Shown piece after piece: positions 50,095 through 59,745 of a DNA stretch of 64,000 nucleotides. Source of the stretch: Acinetobacter pittii. GTDB taxonomy: Bacteria; Pseudomonadota; Gammaproteobacteria; Pseudomonadales; Moraxellaceae. How positions within the stretch are numbered: the first letter of the stretch is position 1; each line of letters starts with the position of its first letter. The stretch spans positions 2,666,001 through 2,730,000 of the forward strand of contig NZ_CP139286.1 in NCBI RefSeq assembly GCF_034067285.1, read 5' to 3'. Under the pieces are notes generated by a model. The model was not told the DNA's origin. It saw nothing but the letters and a program-made list of their open reading frames with translations, and did not search any database. Position numbers and translations under genes: made by a program.

Positions 50095-50883
50095 ATGTCC
50101 GATTCTCTTATTCAGTCTGATTTGTCTGAACTTGTGATTGGACTCTCTTCTGAACATTCTTACCGAGAAATCACGCCTACTCACACGCATACACGTGCAC
50201 AGTTTTTATATGCATCCACTGGAAATATTCAGGTTTTTACACCCAATCATGTGTGGATTGTACCGCCCATGTGCGCGTTATGGATTCCAGCACATGTTGA
50301 GCACAGCGTGATTTCACTAAGTCACGTTAAGTTAAATACGGCGTTGGTTGAAGTAAATGCAGCCGCTCTAATGGGACAACATTGTTTTATTATTCGAGTC
50401 AGTAATCTGTTGCATGAACTTTTGATTCGTTTAAATGAAATTGAGCGAGAAGACGCTCCAAATACTGCGACTTCCCAAGAGCTTTCACGTTCTTTACAAA
50501 TTTTGATTTTTGAAGAAATTCATCGGGCCAATTTGTTGCCTATCCAGATACCGTGGCCGAAAGACAAACGATTATTAAAAATTTGCCAAGAGTTATTACA
50601 TACGCCTGACCATTCAAAAGATTTAACAGATTGGGCTGATGATATTGGCGCGAGCTCTAGAACTTTAATGCGTATGTTCCAAAAAGAAACGGGGCTATCT
50701 TATCGGGCATGGGTACAGCAAATGCATATTGCACTCGCCTTGAGTAAAATAGCGAATGGCGAATCTATTGCTCAAATTTCAGAATCACTGGGGTATACAA
50801 ACCCCAGCGCGTTCAGTGCGATGTTTAAGCGACATCTAGGAAAAACACCTCAACAGTTTAGAAGTGCCGCGATGTCGCTATAA
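50095..50883 (+). CDS. AraC-family regulator with cupin sensor
   Basis: 262 residues. The N-terminal cupin-like domain (about 15-100) contains the THTHTRAQFLYASTGNIQV metal-type box and HVWIVPPMCALWIPAHVEHS. The C-terminal AraC HTH pair (about 160-258) has LTDWADDIGASSRTLMRMFQKETG and IAQISESLGYTNPSAFSAMFKRHLGKTPQQF. AGGA lies 6 nt before the ATG. It probably regulates the divergent exporter and itself through the inverted repeat between them. Its last 34 bp overlap the end of glsA on the other strand. Ligand unknown. Confidence 0.92.
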   Translation: MSDSLIQSDLSELVIGLSSEHSYREITPTHTHTRAQFLYASTGNIQVFTPNHVWIVPPMCALWIPAHVEHSVISLSHVKLNTALVEVNAAALMGQHCFIIRVSNLLHELLIRLNEIEREDAPNTATSQELSRSLQILIFEEIHRANLLPIQIPWPKDKRLLKICQELLHTPDHSKDLTDWADDIGASSRTLMRMFQKETGLSYRAWVQQMHIALALSKIANGESIAQISESLGYTNPSAFSAMFKRHLGKTPQQFRSAAMSL

Positions 50884-52172
50884 GTCTTTTTTTTAGTGCG
50901 GATCTCATGCTTTTCTAATAAATCATCGAAATCATGATAGACATGAAGTTCACGATCTTTAGCGGTTCTCGCATGATCTAAACGTTGTTCAGGGTCAACC
51001 AAAACAAGGGTATGACCATCATCAATCAGTCGATCTACCCCTTCTAAGAACATACGTTTACCCACATCATGGATAAGTGAAATCTGGGTTAAATCAATCA
51101 CGATTGTGCTTTGGTCAGTCGTCTCTTCTTGCAAAATACGCAACAACATTTCAGCTTCGGTAAATTTCAATACACCGCGAAGCACATACACACTTAAGGA
51201 TGCATCCTTACCTGTACGATAATGGCTTTGGACAATAGTTTGTGCAGAAGGCGTACCTTCCATGAGATGTAGTCCCATGTCACGAGATAACCGTTCTAAA
51301 ATATCGATACCTCGAACACTGTGACCATGCTCATCTAGTCGAGGTGAAAAAGCAGCAATACTGACCTGACCTGGCAGCACCCCCAAGATACCGCCTGCTA
51401 CACCACTTTTAGCAGGAATACCGACAGTTGAAAGCCAGTCACCCGCCGCATCGTACATACCACAGCTCATCATGACACTAAGCACTTGTCTAACCACCGA
51501 TCGGTTCAAGAGGCGTTTTCCAGTTTTAGGGTCAACCCCACCATTGGCAAGTACACTGCCCATACGTACCAGATCTTTAACCGTCACCAAAATCGCACAT
51601 TGACGAATATACCCATTCACAATATCAACTGGATCGGTTTCTAAAATTCCGACAGTTCGTAACATATAACCGATCGAAAGATTACGGTAAGCAGTTTTGA
51701 CTTCCGAATCATATACAGACTCATCAAAACTTAATTCGCGACCTGCAAGCTCGCTCATAAAGCGGCGTAGAATTTCTGCACTATGTAAACCATGTTTGAC
51801 CTGAATTAAGGAGTGTGTCGTAATTGCGCCAGAGTTGATCATCGGGTTTTTTGGACGGCCATCTTTACCCAATGAAATTTCATTGAATGCTTCCCCTGAA
51901 GGCTCCACTCCTACTTTCGCAAGTACTGCATCAATACCAAGCTGTTGTAAAACATAAGCATATACGAATGGTTTAGAAATCGATTGTATGGTGAATTCAA
52001 CATCATCATCGCCAACCGAATAAATTTCACCATCTACCGTAGACATTGCTAAAGCTAATCGATCTGGGTTTGCATTTGCCAACTCAGGAATATAATCGGC
52101 GAGATGACCGCTGTTATCGATGTCACAGGCTTCAATAACATTTGCCAAATATTCTGGGAGAGGGGTTTTCAT
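50850..52172 (-). CDS. glsA: Glutaminase with C-terminal STAS domain
   Basis: Hydrolyses glutamine to glutamate and ammonia. At 440 residues it is longer than E. coli YneH (308): residues 1-310 are the serine-dependent beta-lactamase-like glutaminase with the S-x-x-K pair Ser64/Lys67 (QSISK), MINSGAI, and SGVAGGILGVLPGQ. About 325-425 form a STAS-like domain (TIVIDLTQISLIHDVGKRMFLEGVDRLI). Such fusions occur in eukaryotic-like and some bacterial glutaminases; the STAS part may bind a nucleotide or partner. It converges on and overlaps the AraC gene, so it has no terminator of its own in view. Confidence 0.92.
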   Translation of the reverse strand: MKTPLPEYLANVIEACDIDNSGHLADYIPELANANPDRLALAMSTVDGEIYSVGDDDVEFTIQSISKPFVYAYVLQQLGIDAVLAKVGVEPSGEAFNEISLGKDGRPKNPMINSGAITTHSLIQVKHGLHSAEILRRFMSELAGRELSFDESVYDSEVKTAYRNLSIGYMLRTVGILETDPVDIVNGYIRQCAILVTVKDLVRMGSVLANGGVDPKTGKRLLNRSVVRQVLSVMMSCGMYDAAGDWLSTVGIPAKSGVAGGILGVLPGQVSIAAFSPRLDEHGHSVRGIDILERLSRDMGLHLMEGTPSAQTIVQSHYRTGKDASLSVYVLRGVLKFTEAEMLLRILQEETTDQSTIVIDLTQISLIHDVGKRMFLEGVDRLIDDGHTLVLVDPEQRLDHARTAKDRELHVYHDFDDLLEKHEIRTKKKTYSDIAALLNC

Positions 52173-52350
52173 GGTTAGTAACCTTAAATGAGGAGATTTA
52201 CAACATCGCGCAAAATTTCAGCACAACCTGCTGATAATATTAAAATTATATCTTTTGTAATGAGTTAAAAATCACGATATAAGTATTTTAATTCCGTTGT
52301 CTTATTTATTTCAAGCTCATTATAGGTTTTTCAAAACTCTAAACTGAAGA

Positions 52351-52833
52351 TTAGCTTATTCTTTCTACAAACAAGATCCCATTTAAATGATCGACTTCAT
52401 GTTGAACAATACGAGCAGGAAAACCATGAAAAACTGTCTCAACCATTTCACCTTGTAGTGTTAAATATTTAACCTTCACCATTTCTGCACGTTCAACTTG
52501 TCCACGCTCATCCGGCACACTTAAACAGCCTTCTTCACCTAAACAAACTTCGTTTGAGAACTCTAAAATTTCAGGATTTACCATGACCACTGCTTCCATT
52601 TCGGGTGCATCTGGATAGCGTGGATTTGGTCGAGACGCCACAATAATAACGCGTTTAGAGATATAAACTTGCGGTGCAGCAATCCCTACTCCATTACGCT
52701 CAAGCATTGTTGCATGCATAGCGTCAGCAAGCTGATAAAGCCAATTACTGTTTAACTCATTTACCGAAACGGGAGCCGCAATTAGTTTTAAAATATCTTC
52801 GCCACGCTTCGCGACAGGTAGAACTACACTCAT
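52351..52833 (-). CDS. def: Peptide deformylase
   Basis: 160-residue metalloprotease that removes the formyl group from new proteins. The three motifs are in place: GVGIAAPQV, EEGCLSVPD with metal Cys, and QHEVDHLNG with the HExxH pair. It is not next to fmt, so it is probably the second deformylase paralogue of the genome. The Shine-Dalgarno is not clear (AGG abuts the ATG). Confidence 0.93.
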   Translation of the reverse strand: MSVVLPVAKRGEDILKLIAAPVSVNELNSNWLYQLADAMHATMLERNGVGIAAPQVYISKRVIIVASRPNPRYPDAPEMEAVVMVNPEILEFSNEVCLGEEGCLSVPDERGQVERAEMVKVKYLTLQGEMVETVFHGFPARIVQHEVDHLNGILFVERIS

Positions 52834-53067
52834 CCTTTGAATCTCTCATTAAACTGGCTATGACAAGTTTTATTGTGTCGCTGAATGACTCAAAAGAAAA
52901 GTCATTCCTACATCTGTTTTTATTTCATCTAAAGCGTTTTTCGTTTTAAAGCTTTTTGTTCTGAGTAAGTCCAATCTACATCGTCCTATAGAACAAATTT
53001 CCTCCATTTACTTTTACTTCACTTTTCCATTAATATCCAAACTTCAATTACAACAATTAAGTAAAAA

Positions 53068-54366
53068 ATGGATCAGGACTTAACTTTGCAGGATGCGAAC
53101 TATCTTAATAAAGAAGATAAACGAACCCTTGCCCTTTCTTCACTGGGTGGAGCTTTAGAATTTTACGATTTTGTGATTTATGTGTTTTACGCCAAAATCA
53201 TTTCCGACCTCTTTTTCCCCAGCACGCTTAGTCCGTTTTGGGCCATGCTTAATACTTACGGTATTTTTGCAGCAGGTTACTTTTTTAGGCCTTTAGGCGG
53301 GGTCGTCATGGCCCATTTTGGTGACTTGGTCGGGCGTAAAAAGTTATTTTCACTTTCTATTTTGCTGATGGCATTGCCTACTCTGTTTATCGGGATTTTG
53401 CCTACCTTTGAAAATATTGGGTATTTGGCCCCCCTACTGTTATTGCTCATGCGTGTGGTGCAAGGTATTGCGATTGGGGGGGAAATTCCGGCCGCGTGGA
53501 CCTTTGTGTCTGAACACGTGCCTGAAAGAAAAATTGGACTGGCAAATGGTTTATTAACTGCCGGACTGTCTTTAGGAATTTTACTAGGTGCGCTCATGTC
53601 TTTATGGATTTCGCTAAACTTTAGTGAAGGACAAATTCATGACTGGGCATGGCGGATTCCTTTTATTGCAGGTGGTATTTTTGGTCTGATTGCACTTTAT
53701 TTACGGACCTATTTAAAAGAAACACCTGTGTTTAAAGCCATGCAGGCACGTAAAGAAATTTCAAAAGAAATGCCTGTAAAACAAGTCTTAAAAACGCATA
53801 AAACAGCCGTTGCGATTGGCATGTTATTTACATGGTTTTTAACGGGCTGTGTGGTGGTGGTGATTTTAGCCATGCCCAACCTACTGATTGGTTCATTTGG
53901 TTTTGAACGCGCACAAACTTTTGAAATGCAAAGCGCAGCTATTGTCATGCAAATGGTCGGCTGTATTTTGGCAGGTTATTTTGCTGACCGTTTCGGTTGT
54001 GGCAAAGTCATGATGGTCGGCGCACTTGCCGTCGCACTCACAGCAGCAGTTTTTTATAACAGTTTGGGGCACGCGGCACATTCAACCATTTTTGGTTTAT
54101 ATATGTTGTTGGGGCTATGTTCAGGTACTGTCGGCATGGTGTCGAGCAGTATGGTCAAAATGTTCCCCGCGCCTGTGCGTTTTTCAGGTATTTCATTTTC
54201 TTATAATTTGTCTTATGCAATTGTGGGCGGTATGACACTGCCTTTAGTGCATTGGCTCAGTCAATATAGTGATATTGGTGCGATGTATTATATTTTCGCG
54301 CTGACCATTTTGGCCTTTGTAACTGCTTTTGTATTTTGGAATAAGTTTGAAAAAAACAGATATTAA
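53068..54366 (+). CDS. MFS transporter, metabolite:H+ symporter (MHS) type
   Basis: 432 residues, 12 helices, of the ProP/KgtP/ShiA-like MHS family. The helix-1 SSLGGALEFYDFVIYVFYA and the loop FGDLVGRKKLFSLSI are diagnostic; RVVQGIAIGGEIPAAWTFVSEH follows in helix 4. The family imports carboxylates, betaines or aromatic acids with protons. It converges on the porin gene with a shared terminator. Its proximity to the catabolic operon suggests uptake of the same substrate, which is inference. Confidence 0.9.
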   Translation: MDQDLTLQDANYLNKEDKRTLALSSLGGALEFYDFVIYVFYAKIISDLFFPSTLSPFWAMLNTYGIFAAGYFFRPLGGVVMAHFGDLVGRKKLFSLSILLMALPTLFIGILPTFENIGYLAPLLLLLMRVVQGIAIGGEIPAAWTFVSEHVPERKIGLANGLLTAGLSLGILLGALMSLWISLNFSEGQIHDWAWRIPFIAGGIFGLIALYLRTYLKETPVFKAMQARKEISKEMPVKQVLKTHKTAVAIGMLFTWFLTGCVVVVILAMPNLLIGSFGFERAQTFEMQSAAIVMQMVGCILAGYFADRFGCGKVMMVGALAVALTAAVFYNSLGHAAHSTIFGLYMLLGLCSGTVGMVSSSMVKMFPAPVRFSGISFSYNLSYAIVGGMTLPLVHWLSQYSDIGAMYYIFALTILAFVTAFVFWNKFEKNRY

Positions 54367-54385
54367 AAGCCTCAATATGTGAAAT

Positions 54386-54414
54386 AAAAAACCACGCCAA
54401 TTGCGTGGTTTTTT
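54386..54414. terminator. Bidirectional terminator
   Basis: AAAAAACCACGC-caatt-GCGTGGTTTTTT between MHS transporter and porin genes. Confidence 0.92.
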
Positions 54415-54427
54415 AATGCAGTTCAGT

Positions 54428-55624
54428 TTAGAAAGTAAACCCAATATTAAAGTTTAAACGATATAGCCATTTATCACTATTTGGCGAAGTTGCAGAGGTA
54501 TAACCCGTTGAGTTGGTCGAACCACCAATAATATTTGAGTTTTTACCCCACGTATAATCCGCCCAAACCATAAATGGTGAAGCAATAAACATCATACCTG
54601 TGGTGTTCATTTGCGAATCAGACCAATCATCACGTTTTTTATCGAGATAACTATAATCATTATAAAACTTAATGGCTTTTAGCTTACCCATATTGGTGAC
54701 AGGCAACGTATAGGCAAGGTTTAAACTGGCAATGGTCCCTTCTGAAGCAATAAAGTAAGCAGGTGTAAAACCATTATTGCCCATTAAAGTCACATCATTA
54801 CTTACACCATCCGGATTTTTAGCATCGTATTGATAGTGAATAACCGAACTTTGTAAGTTAAAACGTTTGTAGTTATTTTCGGTATGCAAACCGACTGCAT
54901 AATATTTACCGTCTTTATCGGTCATTTTATTATGTAGCTGAGCAATTGCCCCCGAAACACCAAACTCTTGCTTACCAAAATCGGTCTCTAACTTGCGCAC
55001 AATGCGAGTATTAAACTGATGACGTTTTTCATTCTGATAAGCTTTTTGAGATGGAAATGCGTTTTCTTCCAAGTCATCATAAGTTGCACTTTCAGGGGAG
55101 TAACGCAAGTTCGTCTCTAGCATTTGCGGATAATAGCCGAGTTTTACATCCCAATCTTTATCGTGATAATTCCAGTTGACGCCTGGCGCAATGTTGTTGC
55201 CATAACCTAGAAAGAATGGAATGTGGTAAGTCCAGCCATTTTGCGGATAGGGATAAATCGTAAATGGTTTATAAACCAGTCCTGCTTCAATGCTGTTATT
55301 AGCATCAAGGTTATAACCCACATATGCTTTTTCAATGGACGTTTTCTGTTGGTCTTGAAACAGATAGCTGGCGTTGAGGTATGCATCATCAAACTTACCT
55401 TTGAGATCTACCCTGAAAATATCAAAATAGAGCTTACCAAAACCGCGGTTTGGCCCTTCCCAATCTTCATAGCGTTGATTTAAGCGAACCACCCCACCTA
55501 ACTTTAATGAGTCGGTGCCATCATCACTTTTCCATTCAAGCAATGAATCTTTTGCAAAAGCATTGACACTTACCCCCAGCGTAAGCTGCGCAATGAATGC
55601 CATGATCAATGAAGTCTTTTTCAT
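54428..55624 (-). CDS. Outer-membrane porin, probably substrate-specific
   Basis: 398 residues with a signal peptide ending AFA near residue 24, then amphipathic strands throughout (e.g. LKLGGVVRLNQRYEDWE, VDLKGKFDDAYLNASYLFQD) and a terminal NIGFTF, the Phe-ended signal for BAM. It resembles the phosphate-selective/OprP-like and benzoate-type porins, not OmpA or CarO. The gene is separated from the catabolic operon by a strong terminator and has its own leader with a dyad (55671-55686) and a hairpin (55643-55663). Uptake of the operon substrate is a guess from location. Confidence 0.85.
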   Translation of the reverse strand: MKKTSLIMAFIAQLTLGVSVNAFAKDSLLEWKSDDGTDSLKLGGVVRLNQRYEDWEGPNRGFGKLYFDIFRVDLKGKFDDAYLNASYLFQDQQKTSIEKAYVGYNLDANNSIEAGLVYKPFTIYPYPQNGWTYHIPFFLGYGNNIAPGVNWNYHDKDWDVKLGYYPQMLETNLRYSPESATYDDLEENAFPSQKAYQNEKRHQFNTRIVRKLETDFGKQEFGVSGAIAQLHNKMTDKDGKYYAVGLHTENNYKRFNLQSSVIHYQYDAKNPDGVSNDVTLMGNNGFTPAYFIASEGTIASLNLAYTLPVTNMGKLKAIKFYNDYSYLDKKRDDWSDSQMNTTGMMFIASPFMVWADYTWGKNSNIIGGSTNSTGYTSATSPNSDKWLYRLNFNIGFTF

Positions 55625-55642
55625 CTCTACATCCTTGATTGA

Positions 55643-55663
55643 GTTCCAGCGTCCTGCTGGAAC
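55643..55663 (-). other. Stem-loop in porin leader
   Basis: GTTCCAGC-5 nt-GCTGGAAC, perfect 8-bp stem ending 18 nt before the porin ATG, without a minus-strand T-run. Probably an mRNA-stabilising or translation-affecting hairpin. Confidence 0.5.
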
Positions 55664-55670
55664 TTTATTT

Positions 55671-55686
55671 GTTTTACCTGTAAAAC
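55671..55686. promoter_or_regulatory. Dyad upstream of porin gene
   Basis: GTTTTAC-CT-GTAAAAC, perfect 7-bp arms; candidate operator for an unidentified regulator. Confidence 0.4.
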
Positions 55687-55723
55687 TTCGTTTTTATTGT
55701 TTTTTAGACAAAAAAATTTATCT

Positions 55724-55772
55724 AAAAAAAGGATGGCTTAGCAGCTCCCATCGCATATGTACTAAACCATCC
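55724..55772 (-). terminator. Terminator of the catabolic operon
   Basis: Minus strand GGATGGTTTAG / CTAAGCCATCC (11 pairs, one wobble), 20-nt loop, then T7. It lies between the ThDP enzyme stop and the porin start. Confidence 0.82.
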
Positions 55773-55779
55773 AAACTGG

Positions 55780-57420
55780 TTAATACAGTTTCTTTTGCGG
55801 TGGACCCGCAAAGTTTAACGGCCCAATCGAGTTCATATCGAGCTCAATCACAGTTGGTCCTTCAAAAGCGACAGCCTCTTGAATAACCGTTTTAAACTCA
55901 TCTGCACTACCCACTTTCCAGCTCTTCACACCCATTGATTCGCCAAGAAGTTTGTAGTCAGGTGTATGTAATTCATTGAAATACTGACGACCACCAAAGT
56001 AGTTATTTTGAATGCCACGCATTACACCATAACCACCATCATTCATAATCATGAGGACCATGTTGGTGTTTTCTTGCACCATGGTTGCAATCTCGCCAAT
56101 ACCAAGCATTAAGCCGCCATCGCCGACTAAACCAATTACTTTTTTGTCAGGGTTAGCAACTGAGGCACCGATTGCTGTTGCAAGACCTAGACCAATTGCA
56201 CCTGCGAGTGAATGGATATTTTGGTTGGGTGCTTGTACAGGGAATAAACGGCTGCCCCATGTACTGCCCGACATGGTGATGTCTCGTACAAAAATACCGT
56301 CTTGCGGTAAAGCTGCACGTAAGTGATCACAAATCAGAGCGTATTGGTCGATTTGCTTGCGCAGTGCATCAATTGCAGCCTGTTTAGCAGCCACTACAGC
56401 AGCATCGTAGTCAGCATCAACTTTTGAAGTCCCTTGAAGCTGTTCTAACACACGTGTTAAGACATCTTTAGCATCGCCACAAATGAAGTTGCGGATTTTG
56501 TAATTACGTTGCTGAGCCACAGGGTTAGCATCAACCTGAATAATATTTTCAGGAAACTCAACCGAATAGGTTTTAGTTTCATTACTACGTAAACGGGAAC
56601 CCACCACAACCATTAAGTCAGCATCTTTTAATAGTTGCTCAACACCTGCCGAGTTATGGAATGCACCTAAACTACGTGGATGATCATCTGCCAGCACACC
56701 GCGGCCGTGTGTAGATGAAACAACTGGAATACCTAAATCTGCAATTGCTTTAACTTCGGCAATACTATTTAAAGTTCCACCACCAATCCAGAAAATCGGG
56801 CGTTTTGCTTTTTTGATTTCATTCACAAGAAGATCAATTTCAGCTTGTTCTGCCTGTGGCAATTCAAGTGCTTTCACTGGGCCTAAATTAAGTGGCAAAT
56901 CAATTTCTGCTGCTTGTACATCAATTGGTAACTCAACACTGACAGGTCCCATTGGAACAGTCGTTGCCACACGAATGGCTTCACGAATCACCCCAACAGC
57001 ATTGTCTGGACTAGTAATGCGAAATGCCGCTTTGCTTGATGCACGTAAAAACGTAAGTTGGTCTTTAGTTTCATGAATGAAACTTGCATCACGGTCGAGA
57101 TATTCACGCTCAACTTGACCTGTTAAATGCAATACAGGGCTACCCGCATTCATTGCTTCAATGAGTGAACCCACCGCATTACCAGCCCCAGCACCGGTAC
57201 TGGTCAACGCCACACCTAGGCCTTTAAAACGCGAGTGCGCATCTGCCATGGTGACTGCACCTGCCTCACCACGCGCTGCGACAAAGCGCATTTTTTCACG
57301 GCGTCCTACTGCATCAGCAATAGGTAAATTGTGAATGGAAATAACACCATAAATACTATCAACTTGGTGCGCTTCTAAAACTCTTGCGATTGCTTCGCCT
57401 ACATTTACACGTTCAGTCAT
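55780..57420 (-). CDS. ThDP-dependent enzyme (acetolactate synthase/decarboxylase-like)
   Basis: 546 residues with the three-domain plan of the ThDP family. The PYR domain holds the catalytic Glu52 (AARGEAGAVTMADAH), a central domain follows (about 195-340), and the PP domain has GDGGLMLGIGEIATMV with NDGGYGVM completing the ThDP-Mg motif (about 430-465). It is unlikely to be the biosynthetic IlvB, since no small subunit or ilv gene is present. In this operon, next to an aldehyde dehydrogenase, a 2-oxoacid decarboxylase or carboligase role would make sense. AGGA lies 6 nt before the ATG. Last gene before the operon terminator. Confidence 0.9.
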   Translation of the reverse strand: MTERVNVGEAIARVLEAHQVDSIYGVISIHNLPIADAVGRREKMRFVAARGEAGAVTMADAHSRFKGLGVALTSTGAGAGNAVGSLIEAMNAGSPVLHLTGQVEREYLDRDASFIHETKDQLTFLRASSKAAFRITSPDNAVGVIREAIRVATTVPMGPVSVELPIDVQAAEIDLPLNLGPVKALELPQAEQAEIDLLVNEIKKAKRPIFWIGGGTLNSIAEVKAIADLGIPVVSSTHGRGVLADDHPRSLGAFHNSAGVEQLLKDADLMVVVGSRLRSNETKTYSVEFPENIIQVDANPVAQQRNYKIRNFICGDAKDVLTRVLEQLQGTSKVDADYDAAVVAAKQAAIDALRKQIDQYALICDHLRAALPQDGIFVRDITMSGSTWGSRLFPVQAPNQNIHSLAGAIGLGLATAIGASVANPDKKVIGLVGDGGLMLGIGEIATMVQENTNMVLMIMNDGGYGVMRGIQNNYFGGRQYFNELHTPDYKLLGESMGVKSWKVGSADEFKTVIQEAVAFEGPTVIELDMNSIGPLNFAGPPQKKLY

Positions 57421-57458
57421 GTCTGTTCCTCAAAATTTGTTTTCAGTCCTTGAATTTA

Positions 57459-58925
57459 TTAATCGCACCAAGGGTTAGGCTGTTCATTCAGCCCCATATA
57501 AATACTCTTTTGTTGCATGTACGATAAAATGCCCAAACGGCCTTTCTCGCGTCCAATTCCACTGTCCTTAAAGCCACCAAACGGCGCACTAATCGAGAAC
57601 TTTTTATAGGTATTAATCCATACCGTACCCACTTCTAACGCACGTGCGATGCGCCAAGCTTTACGATAGCTTTCAGTCCAGATACCTGCGGCAAGACCAA
57701 AACAACTGTCATTGGCTTGAGCAATTAAATCTTGCTCGTTGTCATATTTCATAACGACTAAAACAGGGCCAAAAATTTCTTCCTGACAAGTTTGAGCACT
57801 GTTATTTAAGCCCGTGATAATGGTCGGTAAGTAATAGCTTCCTTTGGCATAGTCACCAGTGGTAAGCGCTTCACCACCAATCAGAACCTGACCACCTTCG
57901 CTTTTGGCAAGCTGCACATAGCGATCAACTGACTGCAAATGCTTGTCATTGACCAGTGGCCCTAAATGCACACCTGCCTGTTCCGGATGGCCCACACGTA
58001 AGCCTTTGGTAATTTCAACCAAACGTGTTAAAAACTGATCGTAAAGACTGCTATGAATAAACAAGCGAGAACCTGCGATACACGCTTGGCCTGCCGAGCT
58101 AAAAATACCGTACGCGACACCTTTAGCTGCCAGTTCGACGTCTGCATCAGGTAAAACGATGGTTGGTGACTTTCCACCCAACTCAAGTGAAGTGGTAATC
58201 AGTTTGTCAGCGGCAATGTGTGCCAAATGACGCCCTGTGGTTGTTCCACCTGTAAAAGAAATTTTACGAACCAATGGGTGCTGAGCAATTGCATCACCAA
58301 TGATCGAACCACGCCCAACCAACACACTCAGCAAACCTTTTGGTAAACCTGCCTCTTCAAAAATTTTGGCAAGCTCTAAAGCAATCAGTGAAGTTGCTTC
58401 TGCTGGTTTTAACACCACTGCATTTCCTGCTACTAAAGCTGGAGCAAGCTTTTGAACTTCACTTGCGATTGGAGAGTTCCAAGGGGTAATTGCTGCCACA
58501 ACGCCTACAGGTTCATGCACACTCATGGTCATAAAGTCTGGAGCACGCTGAGTGGTGAGCTCATCATTCATTGTTTCACAAGCCGCCGCAACATAACGTG
58601 CAGTCGCCGCAGCGCTCATGACCAAGCCACGAGTTTCGGTTAAAGGCTTACCATTATCGCGTGTTTGTAATTTTGCTAATTCATCTACACGCGCTTCAAT
58701 AATGTCTGCAACTTTGTAGAGAATACGTGCGCGCTCATGCGGCAAGCTGTTTCTCCAGTTCGGTTGGCGCCAAGCCTGATCTGCTTTTTCAATTGCTTCA
58801 TTTACATCTTCAAGCGTTGCTGTTGAAAGCTCAGCGTTTACCGACTGATCTGCCGGAAACAGGCTTTGAATGACTGCACCACGGCCTAATCGCCATTCAC
58901 CTGCAATATAAATTTCCTTTGCCAT
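57459..58925 (-). CDS. NAD(P)-dependent aldehyde dehydrogenase
   Basis: 488 residues of the ALDH superfamily. The catalytic Cys282 is in GQACIAG and the general base Glu248 in LELGGKSP; TPWNSPIASEVQK is the cofactor-binding stretch near residue 155. I used the ATG at 58925 with AAGGA 7 nt upstream; a TTG two codons earlier is unlikely. It probably oxidises the aldehyde made by the neighbouring ThDP enzyme or by ring breakdown. It lies 13 bp after the aspartate-dehydrogenase-like gene and 38 bp before the ThDP gene. Confidence 0.92.
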   Translation of the reverse strand: MAKEIYIAGEWRLGRGAVIQSLFPADQSVNAELSTATLEDVNEAIEKADQAWRQPNWRNSLPHERARILYKVADIIEARVDELAKLQTRDNGKPLTETRGLVMSAAATARYVAAACETMNDELTTQRAPDFMTMSVHEPVGVVAAITPWNSPIASEVQKLAPALVAGNAVVLKPAEATSLIALELAKIFEEAGLPKGLLSVLVGRGSIIGDAIAQHPLVRKISFTGGTTTGRHLAHIAADKLITTSLELGGKSPTIVLPDADVELAAKGVAYGIFSSAGQACIAGSRLFIHSSLYDQFLTRLVEITKGLRVGHPEQAGVHLGPLVNDKHLQSVDRYVQLAKSEGGQVLIGGEALTTGDYAKGSYYLPTIITGLNNSAQTCQEEIFGPVLVVMKYDNEQDLIAQANDSCFGLAAGIWTESYRKAWRIARALEVGTVWINTYKKFSISAPFGGFKDSGIGREKGRLGILSYMQQKSIYMGLNEQPNPWCD

Positions 58926-58938
58926 GATCAAATCCTTC

Positions 58939-59730
58939 TTAAATCTGTATTGCTTCTACACTGTTGCGACAAGCACGAATCACGCTAAGCGCAGCCAAAG
59001 TTGATGTTTTCGGGTTACTTGGCAGCGGCACACCCACCAGTTCGATGGTCATTTGTCCAAAGCCACCTTCTGCCACAATGGTGTGTTTGTTTTTGTTGAT
59101 GGTTGGATCAACAGTTAATTCGACCATGGTTTCATCCATTCCAAGCCCTGCAAGCGCAATGGTTGCTGCAACGTTGGCATTGGCTGGAAATTTGGTCGCA
59201 GCTTCACGCGCAGTTCCTGTGAAAAAGACCGTAGCTTCAGAAACATGATCTAAATCGACCAATTGCTCTGCATAACTACCCTTCCAGCTTTTTGGACTTT
59301 TACAGCCTTTGTAAGTGACTTTTTGCAGGCCACCTTCTTTAGCCGCAGAAATACCGTCAATACCTGCGATAGCGCCTGCCAGTAAATGCAGATGGGCATC
59401 ATTTTTTTCGGCAGTTTGCTTAAGCTGAACCAAAAACTCGTTATCAGCTAAAGTACCCACCGAGATCAAACCAATGGTCCAGCCTTTCGCTAAAACTTTT
59501 TGAGCATGCTCTTTCACAGCTGCTTGACCTGCCACCTCAATGACATAGTCTGGCGTACCATCACATTGCTCAATATCGGAAATCACCTGAATCTCGGAAG
59601 AGACTTGTGACTGCACTTTTTCAATACTGCGAGATGGCACGACAATCCATTTGAGTTGCAGATCTTGAGGCAAGTGGGCATACACTTCTGCTGCCATTGC
59701 GCCAAAACCAATCATCATCAACTTTTTCAT
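58939..59730 (-). CDS. L-aspartate dehydrogenase-like protein (DUF108/NadX type)
   Basis: 263 residues. The N-terminal Rossmann start is MMIGFGAMAAEVYAHL; the C-terminal domain has PANANVAATIALAGLG and VDPTINKNKHTIVAEGGFGQM with the conserved His of aspartate dehydrogenases. Characterised members oxidise L-aspartate to iminoaspartate and may feed NAD synthesis, but there is no nadA or nadC here. Its place inside a catabolic operon suggests either reductive amination/deamination of a pathway intermediate or an altered substrate. Confidence 0.88.
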   Translation of the reverse strand: MKKLMMIGFGAMAAEVYAHLPQDLQLKWIVVPSRSIEKVQSQVSSEIQVISDIEQCDGTPDYVIEVAGQAAVKEHAQKVLAKGWTIGLISVGTLADNEFLVQLKQTAEKNDAHLHLLAGAIAGIDGISAAKEGGLQKVTYKGCKSPKSWKGSYAEQLVDLDHVSEATVFFTGTAREAATKFPANANVAATIALAGLGMDETMVELTVDPTINKNKHTIVAEGGFGQMTIELVGVPLPSNPKTSTLAALSVIRACRNSVEAIQI

Positions 59731-59745
59731 GACAGCACCTAATAT

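Noticed and set aside
52955-52997. 8-bp inverted repeat TTTGTTCT/AGAACAAA upstream of the MHS transporter
   Set aside because: Short arms with 27-bp spacer in AT-rich DNA; expected by chance often enough.
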